Source of the DNA: Cyanobacteriota bacterium
Lineage (GTDB): Bacteria; Cyanobacteriota; Cyanobacteriia; PCC-6307; Cyanobiaceae
Assembly: GCA_947463165.1 (NCBI GenBank)
Contig: CANHSW010000034.1
Coordinates: 1 to 12,132, forward strand
DNA: 12,132 bases
Reading direction: 5' to 3'
Under the pieces are notes generated by a model. It saw only the letters and a list, made by a program, of their open reading frames with translations. It was not told the DNA's origin and did not search any database. Shown here piece after piece: positions 7,010 through 12,132 of the stretch; within the stretch, counting starts at the first letter, position 1, and every line of letters begins with the position of its first letter. The position numbers and the translations under genes are program-made.

Positions 7010-7825
7010 CTAACGGAATGAGGCAACACTAGGGCCGTAGGGGCCTTTTGGTGCCACCACCCGAGCTCGCCTCTGATTTTCAGCTATTTCGCGCTGGTTT
7101 TGAGCTGGTGCTCGCCGGCTTTCAGTCAGTGTTCGCCGGCTTTCAACTAGTGCTCGCCGGCTTTCAGCTAGAGCTCGCCGGCTTTCAGCCATGGCCCGCA
7201 GGATCCGGGCTGGATCCAGCCAGCTGCCCCGATACCGCAGACCCCAGTGCAGGTGGGGGCCCGTCGTGCGGCCACTCATGCCCACCTGGCCGATTGGTTG
7301 GCCCGCCCGCAACCACTGGCCAGGCACCAGGGTCACGGGGCCGCTGCGCAAACTGCCCGCCTCAACCCTGCCGGCCAGGTGGCAATACACGTGCTCGTAA
7401 GCACCAGAACGAATCACCAGGCCAATTCCGCAGCGCTCGTCATCGATCAGGTCTTGCACCACTCCGGTCCACCAGCTGCGGATCGTTGTGCCGAGAGGGG
7501 CGGCTATGTCCAGGCCGTGGTGCCATTCGGCACTGCCCCCGGGGCCAATACGGCTGCCGTAGTGGCTCGTGTAGCTGAGGAATTCACTTACTGGAAACAC
7601 CCCCGCATGCCAGGCGCCTACAGGCTGGGCGGCCGCAGCAGGCAGCTGCAGAGCCCCCAGCAGGCCCAGCATTAGAAGCAATCTTCCCCTGGGCTGGCTG
7701 GCCCTGGCCGGGCTTGTCTTTGAAGGAATTACTGGTGCTGGCCCGATCTGTGCGGGGCGGATCTGTTCAGGGCAAACCTGTGTCTGGCTTTGCGCTGGCT
7801 GGATGGTGCTTGCCAGGCTGTTCAT
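7010..7825 (-). CDS. M23-family (LytM-like) zinc metallopeptidase, secreted or envelope
   Basis: M23 peptidases cut peptide bridges in peptidoglycan or activate partner hydrolases outside the cytoplasmic membrane. From ATG 7825 (271 residues) the protein has a polar N-terminal stretch, then a hydrophobic segment about 48-67 (GRLLLMLGLLGALQLPAAAA) resembling a signal peptide or anchor. The catalytic domain is intact: HHGLDIAAP (His102, Asp106), YCHLAG (His149) and GPHLHWG (His191, His193). Thus all M23 zinc and catalytic residues are present. The C-terminal region is six arginine-rich heptads (about 212-253) and a basic tail. An alternative ATG at 7861 overlaps the hemH end by 20 bases; the start is uncertain because the hydrophobic segment lies far from either. 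It sits between hemH and ilvB and its stop abuts the ilvB GTG. Confidence 0.85.
   Translation of the reverse strand: MNSLASTIQPAQSQTQVCPEQIRPAQIGPAPVIPSKTSPARASQPRGRLLLMLGLLGALQLPAAAAQPVGAWHAGVFPVSEFLSYTSHYGSRIGPGGSAEWHHGLDIAAPLGTTIRSWWTGVVQDLIDDERCGIGLVIRSGAYEHVYCHLAGRVEAGSLRSGPVTLVPGQWLRAGQPIGQVGMSGRTTGPHLHWGLRYRGSWLDPARILRAMAESRRALAESRRALVESRRTLTESRRAPAQNQREIAENQRRARVVAPKGPYGPSVASFR
7066..7191 (-). repeat. 21-bp tandem repeat, six units, in the M23 peptidase gene
   Basis: Four near-identical 21-bp units (7108-7128, 7129-7149, 7150-7170, 7171-7191; plus-strand core CTCGCCGGCTTTCA) are followed by two diverged ones (7087-7107, 7066-7086). Read on the minus strand they encode MAESRRA, LAESRRA, LVESRRT, LTESRRA, PAQNQRE and IAENQRR. 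The DNA gradient from nearly identical to diverged suggests expansion from one side. The period is an exact multiple of three, so the reading frame is kept when units are gained or lost. Confidence 0.92.
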
Positions 7826-7841
7826 CGCCAGATTTTTTAAT

Positions 7842-9017
7842 TCAGAGCAGGCCGAGCGCATGCAGCGGTCCGTGGCCGCTGATCAGCTCCAACAGGAAGG
7901 CGGAAAAGCCCACCATCGCTAGCCGACCATTCCACACTTCTGAGCTGTTGTTCCATCCCCAGGCCCATTTGTCCTGGGGATAGAGCTTCACCTTTTGGGG
8001 TAGCTCGGCCGCCTGGTCCAGATTCACCTCCGGTCCGGCCAGGGCCCGCTGCACCAGATCGGCCAGGCCACGGATGAAGGAGGGGGTGATGTCCAGGGCC
8101 GGCACCCGCCGGAAGTTGGTGATGCCGGCCTCGGTGGCAATCTCCCGATACTCGATATCGATTTCTTCGAGGGTCTCGATGTGCTCACTCACGAAGCTGA
8201 TCGGCACCACCACCAAATCCTTGATCCCCTGCTCCCCCAGTTGATGCAGGGCTTCATCGGTATAGGGCTTCAGCCATTCCACCGGACCGACCCGGCTCTG
8301 GTAGGCAAGCGTGTAGGGGTTGCCATGGCCCAGATCCTCAGCCAACTGGCCCATGATCAAAGCGGCACAGGTTTCGATTTCCCGCTGATAGGGATCGCCG
8401 GCTTCCTCCACGTAGCTCTTTGGTACCCCATGGGCACTGAAGAACACGTGGGCCGTGGCCGGATCAGGACAGGCGCTTATGTCTTTGGCAATCAGTTCTG
8501 CCATCGCCTTGAGGTATCCTGGGTCGTCGAAATAGCTGCGAATACAGCGGATTGGCAGTTTGCAGAATTTTGGATCCGCTTGTCGCAGCCGATTCAGCTC
8601 GCGGAAACTGGAGCCACTGGTGCTGATCGAGAAGTGGGGGTAGAGGGGCAGCACCACCACTTCGTCGATGCCATCGGCTTTGATGTCAGCCACCGCCGAC
8701 TCTGTGAACGGATGCCAGTAGCGCATCGCCACGTAGCTGGTGGCCTCGATGCCGCGGCTGCGCAGTTCGCTCTGCAGTTCACGCGCCTGCTGCTCGGTGA
8801 TCCGGCGCAGCGGTGAACCGCCGCCGATGGAGCGGTAGGCCTCTTGTGATTTTCCAGCTCGCAGGCTGCTGATCAACCAGGCGAGGGGCTTTTGCAGGGC
8901 TGGATTCGGCAGCCGAATGATCTCCGGATCCGAAAACAGGTTGTAGAGAAAAGGACCTACGTCCTGGATCCGCTCCGGACCACCGAGGTTCAGCAGCAGC
9001 ACGCCCACCTTGGCCAT
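7842..9017 (-). CDS. hemH: ferrochelatase with C-terminal chlorophyll-binding-like helix
   Basis: HemH inserts Fe2+ into protoporphyrin IX to make haem, the last step of haem synthesis and the branch from chlorophyll. The 391-residue length fits cyanobacterial and plastid type enzymes. Family features are [12 protein letters not shown] (4-15), [15 protein letters not shown] (123-137), [11 protein letters not shown] with the metal-inserting His196, and [11 protein letters not shown] (275-285) with Glu278. After a linker, residues 350-378 form a light-harvesting-like helix with the chlorophyll-binding motif ExxNxRxAM ([10 protein letters not shown]; Glu360, Asn363, Arg365). This helix likely tethers the enzyme to the thylakoid membrane. 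The ATG at 9017 was chosen because the conserved domain begins there and GAGG lies just upstream; the frame is open much further but antisense to the recombinase gene. It is probably the first gene of the minus-strand operon. Confidence 0.97.
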   Translation of the reverse strand: MAKVGVLLLNLGGPERIQDVGPFLYNLFSDPEIIRLPNPALQKPLAWLISSLRAGKSQEAYRSIGGGSPLRRITEQQARELQSELRSRGIEATSYVAMRYWHPFTESAVADIKADGIDEVVVLPLYPHFSISTSGSSFRELNRLRQADPKFCKLPIRCIRSYFDDPGYLKAMAELIAKDISACPDPATAHVFFSAHGVPKSYVEEAGDPYQREIETCAALIMGQLAEDLGHGNPYTLAYQSRVGPVEWLKPYTDEALHQLGEQGIKDLVVVPISFVSEHIETLEEIDIEYREIATEAGITNFRRVPALDITPSFIRGLADLVQRALAGPEVNLDQAAELPQKVKLYPQDKWAWGWNNSSEVWNGRLAMVGFSAFLLELISGHGPLHALGLL

Positions 9018-9179
9018 GCCCTCGTTCCGTCCGCCGCGTGAACTGAGAGCGTAACCCTGCTGCCCCATCAGCTGGCCAATCCGAACTGATGGCCAATTCC
9101 GTTCCTTGGCGATACCGTCGGTCGCGACTGGCCTGACAGCGGTTTTCCATCGCCCTAGGGCTGCCCGCCCAAGCCTGCC
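9018..9179. promoter_or_regulatory. divergent hemH / recombinase intergenic region
   Basis: These 162 bases must hold promoters for hemH (minus) and for the recombinase gene (plus). I see no strong consensus -35/-10 pairs. The visible structure is a 7-bp inverted repeat plus a duplicated TGGCCAAT (9073-9080 and 9090-9097, 17 bp apart), both within the hemH upstream region. No riboswitch is recognisable. Confidence 0.35.
9065..9092. repeat. inverted repeat CCATCAG...CTGATGG upstream of hemH
   Basis: CCATCAG (9065-9071) and CTGATGG (9086-9092) are perfect complements around a 14-base centre, 48 to 75 bases before the hemH start codon. TGGCCAAT is repeated once inside and once across the right arm. 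This could be an operator or an RNA hairpin in the hemH leader. Seven paired bases can also arise by chance. Confidence 0.4.
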
Positions 9180-10466
9180 TTGCTCCTGCAACCATCGGCC
9201 CCCACCCTCCCCGCAGGCAATGTCTTTGCGGGCAATGGCGATGAAGGCAGTGGCGATGCAGGCAGTGGCGATGCAGGCCCCAGCAGCGGGCTCGATGGCC
9301 AGCTGCAGCTGCTCAATGCCAATTTGGCCGCCGGCGGAGTGGCATTTCGGCTTGAGCGCCGTGGCGAGCGCCTGGGCCTGAGGGGGCCGCTGCCCTGCCG
9401 CCAGGGCAGCGGCAGGCGACCTGTGCAGCGCATTTCTCTGGGTTTGCCGGCCAATGCCGTGGGCCTGGAGCGGGCCCAGCAGCAGCTGCGGGAACTGCTC
9501 CAGCAGCTGCAGCGGGGCAGCTTCAGCTGGGAGCGCTGGTCGCTGGCCCCCAGCTCCTCCGCCAGGGCGATCTCCATGGCGGAGTCGACGCCGGCCATCG
9601 CCAAAGCCCTGGATGGCTTTGAGCGGGCTTTTTTTGCCGACCCCCGCCGCCGCCGCAATCCCGCCGGCAGCCGCACCACTTGGACGGCGGCCTACCTCCC
9701 CTACCTGCGCCGCCTGGCCAGCAGCGCCGAGGCCCAGGGGCTCCCCTTGGCCATTCCCCTGCTGGAGTTTGTGCTGGAGAGCTATCCCCTGGCCAGCCGT
9801 GGTCGCCAGCAGTGCGGCACGGCCCTGGCCGCCCTGGCCCGGCATCTGCAGTTGCGCTTGCCCGCCGACTGGGGGGAGCGGGCCAGTGGCTATGGACTGC
9901 ATCGGGCCCAGTTTCGCCAGTTGCCCAGCGATGCCCAGATCCTGGCGGCGGTGGAGCGCATCCCCAACCCCGGCTGGCGGTTGGCCTATGGGCTGATGGC
10001 CACCTATGGCCTGCGCAACCATGAGCTGTTCTTCAGCGATCTGTCGGCCCTGGCCCCCGGGGGCGATCGGGTGATCCGGGTGCTGCCCACCAGCAAGACC
10101 GGCGAGCATCAGGTGTGGCCCTTCCAGCCCGATTGGGTGAACTGTTTTGAGCTGGAGCGGCTGGGGCTGGATCGGGGCCTGTTGCCGCCGGTTTGCACAG
10201 ACCTGCGCCGCACCACCTTGCAGCAAGTGGGGCGGCGGGTGGCCGAACAGTTCCGCCGTTACGAGCTGCCCCTGGCCCCCTACGACCTGCGCCATGCCTG
10301 GGCGGTGCGCACCATCCACATCGGCCTCGCCGATACGGTGGCCGCCCGGATGATGGGCCACTCGGCGGCGATTCACACCCGCACCTATCACCACTGGATC
10401 ACCCGCCGCGACCAGCAGCAGGCGGTGGATGCGGCTTTGGCGCGGCGAGCTGCAGCGCCTCGCTAA
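9180..10466 (+). CDS. tyrosine-recombinase (phage-integrase family) protein, apparently chromosomal
   Basis: The C-terminal half of this 428-residue protein is a tyrosine-recombinase catalytic domain. It shows the first Arg (GLRNHE, Arg279), a beta-hairpin Lys (TSKTG, Lys306), box [11 protein letters not shown] (Arg371, His372), MMGHS (His394) and the nucleophile Tyr403 (TRTYHHW). The usual His of H-x-L-R is Tyr368. Residues 165-250 resemble a core-binding (SAM-like) domain. Residues 45-115 form a strand-rich Arg/Gln/Leu-rich N-terminal part that may bind DNA ends. Residues 20-34 are a GDxGS repeat. The start is poor: a TTG at 9180 shortly after an in-frame TAG (9156-9158), with GTG 9339 as a fallback. 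No att sites, tRNA or cargo genes lie nearby, and it sits 38 bases before cobO. A housekeeping or relic recombinase is more likely than an active phage integrase. Confidence 0.85.
   Translation: MLLQPSAPTLPAGNVFAGNGDEGSGDAGSGDAGPSSGLDGQLQLLNANLAAGGVAFRLERRGERLGLRGPLPCRQGSGRRPVQRISLGLPANAVGLERAQQQLRELLQQLQRGSFSWERWSLAPSSSARAISMAESTPAIAKALDGFERAFFADPRRRRNPAGSRTTWTAAYLPYLRRLASSAEAQGLPLAIPLLEFVLESYPLASRGRQQCGTALAALARHLQLRLPADWGERASGYGLHRAQFRQLPSDAQILAAVERIPNPGWRLAYGLMATYGLRNHELFFSDLSALAPGGDRVIRVLPTSKTGEHQVWPFQPDWVNCFELERLGLDRGLLPPVCTDLRRTTLQQVGRRVAEQFRRYELPLAPYDLRHAWAVRTIHIGLADTVAARMMGHSAAIHTRTYHHWITRRDQQQAVDAALARRAAAPR
9236..9280 (+). repeat. 15-bp tandem repeat, three units, in the recombinase N-terminus
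   Basis: TGGCGATGAAGGCAG, TGGCGATGCAGGCAG and TGGCGATGCAGGCCC follow each other at 9236-9250, 9251-9265 and 9266-9280. In the recombinase frame they give [15 protein letters not shown]. If translation really starts downstream, the repeat would instead be leader DNA, but its multiple-of-three period argues for coding. Confidence 0.85.
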
Positions 10467-10504
10467 GGCGGGCCGGCAGATTGGCACCCCTACTGAGCTG
10501 CCCC

Positions 10505-11248
10505 ATGGCCAGTCCATCCCCTGGCGATCTACCGGCCGCGGCGGTCGCCGCCGACCTGGCCCCTGGCGATCTACCAGCTGCGCCAGTGGCCGCTGAGCTG
10601 GACCAATTGGCCGCCGAGCTCGGGCCTGGTGGTGTTCTGGCCCCCGAGGCCGACCAGGAGGGCTACCGCCGTCGCATGGCCCGCCGTCAACAGGTGCAGC
10701 AGCAGCGGGTCGGCGAGCGCAACCGGGAGAAGGGGCTGGTGCTGGTGTTCACCGGTGACGGCAAGGGCAAGACCACTGCGGCGCTGGGGTTGGTGCTGCG
10801 CACCCTCGGCCACGGCGAGCAGGTGGCGGTGGTGCAGTTCATCAAGGGGGGCTGGCAGCCCGGCGAGGCCCGGGCCCTGGAGCTGTTTGGCGATGCCCTG
10901 CACTGGCATGCCCTCGGGGAGGGATTCACCTGGCAAACCCAGGACCGCCAACGCGATCGGATGCTGGTGCAGGAGGCCTGGCGACAGTCCTGCAGCTATC
11001 TGGCCGATGCCACGCGCAAGTTGGTGGTGCTCGACGAGGTGAATGTGGCCCTGAAGCTGGGCTACCTGGAGCTGGAGCAGCTGCTGGAGGGCCTGGAGCT
11101 GAGGCCCCCGCTCACCCACGTAGCCCTCACTGGCCGCGGCGCCCCCGAGGCCCTGGTGCAGCGGGCTGATCTGGTCACCGAGATGAAGTTGCTGCGCCAC
11201 CCCTTCCGTGAACAGGGGGTAAAGGCCCAAGCGGGCATCGAGTTCTGA
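10505..11248 (+). CDS. cobO: corrinoid (cob(I)yrinic acid a,c-diamide) adenosyltransferase
   Basis: CobO/BtuR transfers the adenosyl group of ATP to the cobalt of corrinoids, a step of adenosylcobalamin synthesis and salvage in the cytoplasm. The 247-residue protein has a P-loop [12 protein letters not shown] (84-95), VVQFIKGGW (109-117), a Walker-B-like VVLDEVN (174-180), [20 protein letters not shown] (208-227) and the family's typical C-terminus KAQAGIEF. E. coli BtuR is about 196 residues; the extra length is an N-terminal Ala/Pro-rich extension with a 14-residue duplication (residues 6-33). The basic segment [20 protein letters not shown] (54-73) corresponds to the family's normal N-terminal helix. 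ATG 10505 is the first good start; the same frame is open further back but overlaps the recombinase. A GTG or ATG nearer residue 58 cannot be excluded. Confidence 0.93.
   Translation: MASPSPGDLPAAAVAADLAPGDLPAAPVAAELDQLAAELGPGGVLAPEADQEGYRRRMARRQQVQQQRVGERNREKGLVLVFTGDGKGKTTAALGLVLRTLGHGEQVAVVQFIKGGWQPGEARALELFGDALHWHALGEGFTWQTQDRQRDRMLVQEAWRQSCSYLADATRKLVVLDEVNVALKLGYLELEQLLEGLELRPPLTHVALTGRGAPEALVQRADLVTEMKLLRHPFREQGVKAQAGIEF
10518..10575 (+). repeat. 42-bp-period direct repeat in the cobO N-terminus
   Basis: CCCCTGGCGATCTACC is identical at 10518-10533 and 10560-10575. The 42-bp period gives [14 protein letters not shown] followed by [14 protein letters not shown], so a full 14-residue unit was duplicated in frame and has since drifted between the identical cores. 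Confidence 0.88.
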
Positions 11249-11317
11249 GCCAAGTGTTAGGGGGCCTTTGGAACCAGAGCAACCCAGTTGCTACGGTGCG
11301 GCAAATAACGGTGGTTG
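11249..11317 (+). promoter_or_regulatory. cobO-pyrH spacer with small hairpin
   Basis: The 69-base spacer contains a perfect 6-bp stem AGCAAC-CCA-GTTGCT (11278-11292) about 25 bases before the pyrH ATG. TTGGAA at about 11268 with CTACGG 17 bases downstream is a weak promoter-like pair that overlaps the hairpin. GGTGG stands a few bases before the ATG as a poor ribosome site. Whether pyrH has its own promoter or is read from cobO is undecided. Confidence 0.3.
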
Positions 11318-12028
11318 ATGGCTTACCAGCGCGTGCTGCTCAAACTCAGCGGCGAAGCGCTGATGGGGGCGCAGGGCTACGGCATCGACCCGGAAATCGT
11401 CACCTCAATTGCCGCCGATGTGGCCCAGGTGGTGCAGGGCAACACCGAAATGGCGATCGTGGTTGGTGGTGGCAACATTTTTCGCGGTCTCAAGGGCAGT
11501 GCCGCCGGCATGGATCGGGCCACGGCCGACTACGTCGGCATGCTGGCCACCGTGATGAACGCGATCACGCTTCAGGATGGCCTGGAGCGGGCTGGGGTGC
11601 CCACCCGGGTGCAGAGCGCCATTTCGATGCAGGAGGTGGCGGAGCCCTACATCCGCCGCAAGGCCATTCGCCACATGGAGAAGGGGCGGGTGGTGATCTT
11701 CGCCGCCGGCACCGGCAATCCGTTTTTCACCACCGACACCACGGCGGCCCTGCGCGCCGCTGAGATCAATGCCGATGTGGTGTTCAAGGCCACCAAGGTG
11801 GATGGGGTGTACGACAAGGACCCGGCCAAGTACGCCGATGCCAAGCGCTACGAAAGCCTGTCGTTTCTGGAGGTACTCAGCGGCGAACTGGAGGTGATGG
11901 ACGGGGCCGCCATCGCCCTCTGCAAGGACAATTCCATCCCCATCGTGGTGTTTGATCTGTTTGGTCCTGGCAACATCGCCCGGGCCGTGGCGGGTGAGCC
12001 GATCGGTACTCGTATTCACCCAGCCTGA
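11318..12028 (+). CDS. pyrH: UMP kinase (uridylate kinase)
   Basis: PyrH phosphorylates UMP to UDP with ATP, an essential step of pyrimidine nucleotide synthesis; the bacterial enzyme is a hexamer of the amino-acid-kinase fold in the cytoplasm. The 236-residue protein has the expected length. Motifs are [10 protein letters not shown] near residues 6-15, [10 protein letters not shown] (about 49-58), [18 protein letters not shown], the [20 protein letters not shown] substrate loop and [13 protein letters not shown]. No key residue is visibly missing. ATG 11318 is preferred to the TTG directly before it because the usual [15 protein letters not shown] start follows. In many bacteria pyrH precedes frr (ribosome recycling factor), which could lie beyond the window end. 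Confidence 0.98.
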   Translation: MAYQRVLLKLSGEALMGAQGYGIDPEIVTSIAADVAQVVQGNTEMAIVVGGGNIFRGLKGSAAGMDRATADYVGMLATVMNAITLQDGLERAGVPTRVQSAISMQEVAEPYIRRKAIRHMEKGRVVIFAAGTGNPFFTTDTTAALRAAEINADVVFKATKVDGVYDKDPAKYADAKRYESLSFLEVLSGELEVMDGAAIALCKDNSIPIVVFDLFGPGNIARAVAGEPIGTRIHPA

Positions 12029-12132
12029 GCGGCTCAATTCCGGCCCAGCCCCTCAATCCCAAATCCCGGCCCAGCCCCCCTAAACCCCAGCTACACCCCA
12101 GCTACGCAGTCACGGCCAACAGCCCAAAGCCC
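12029..12132. repeat. C-rich intergenic region with short direct repeats after pyrH
   Basis: This 104-base stretch is markedly C-rich on the plus strand. CCGGCCCAGCCCC occurs at 12040-12052 and 12066-12078. An 11-bp unit ACCCCAGCTAC occurs twice in perfect tandem at 12084-12094 and 12095-12105. I see no gene start and no T-tailed hairpin. It looks like slippage-derived spacer sequence between pyrH and the next gene. Confidence 0.65.

Noticed and set aside
9180..10466. Active prophage or integrative element based on the recombinase
   Set aside because: No excisionase, phage genes, tRNA target, att-like direct repeats or change in base composition was seen on either side.
10193..10504. Upstream open frame of cobO overlapping the recombinase
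   Set aside because: The residues are Pro/Arg/His-rich shadow sequence of the recombinase coding strand; CobO similarity begins well after ATG 10505.
9018..10517. Very long upstream extension of the hemH reading frame on the minus strand
   Set aside because: Ferrochelatase begins at [14 protein letters not shown] (9017). The extension is antisense to the recombinase gene, rich in Gln/Gly/His/Pro as expected for a GC-rich shadow frame, and shows no domain.
11405..12037. 210-residue antisense frame opposite pyrH, and similar long antisense frames opposite ppsA and ilvB
   Set aside because: High GC leaves few stops in antisense frames. Their His/Gly-rich composition is typical of shadows and the sense genes are unmistakable.
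1..12132. CRISPR array, tRNA or rRNA genes, and HIP1 palindromes (GCGATCGC)
   Set aside because: On reading I found no regularly spaced long repeats, no cloverleaf with GTTCGANNC context and no rRNA sequence. I also noticed no copy of HIP1, which is common in many but not all cyanobacteria; a computed count would be needed to state absence firmly.

Overview
This GC-rich window, densely packed with genes, looks like a chromosome segment of a unicellular cyanobacterium of the Synechococcus/Cyanobium group. The strongest taxonomic clue is a ferrochelatase carrying a C-terminal chlorophyll a/b-binding-like helix (positions 7842-9017), a fusion typical of cyanobacteria. High GC, Ala/Gln/Leu-rich proteins and weak Shine-Dalgarno sites agree with that placement. 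The assignment is inferred from content, not from a database comparison.

Layout. (1) 47-832, plus strand: a metallo-beta-lactamase-fold protein with a degraded metal motif. (2) 847-3468, minus strand, convergent with it: phosphoenolpyruvate synthase (ppsA) with an inserted pentapeptide repeat. (3) 3631-4346, plus strand, divergent from ppsA: a small secreted protein, then a doubtful Gln-rich mini-ORF. (4) 4356-9017, minus strand, a probable operon transcribed hemH > M23 peptidase > ilvB > nuclease-fold secreted protein > small membrane protein, with gaps of 0 to about 17 bases. (5) 9180-12028, plus strand, divergent from hemH: a tyrosine-recombinase-family protein, cobO (corrinoid adenosyltransferase) and pyrH (UMP kinase). 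There is no gene-free stretch longer than about 165 bases. I recognise no tRNA, rRNA, CRISPR array or insertion sequence.

Functionally this is mostly core metabolism: gluconeogenic PEP formation, branched-chain amino acid synthesis, haem, cobalamin and pyrimidine nucleotides, with some envelope or secreted proteins. I do not see a coherent new defence or mobile system. The most distinctive pattern is that at least five proteins (PpsA, the small membrane protein, the M23 peptidase, the recombinase and CobO) carry short in-frame tandem duplications with periods of 15, 24, 21, 15 and 42 bp, all in linkers, tails or insertions. Other points for follow-up are a four-cysteine zinc-ribbon-like tail on acetolactate synthase, a chromosomal tyrosine recombinase with no sign of a mobile element, and secreted or hydrolase folds that have lost expected catalytic residues.
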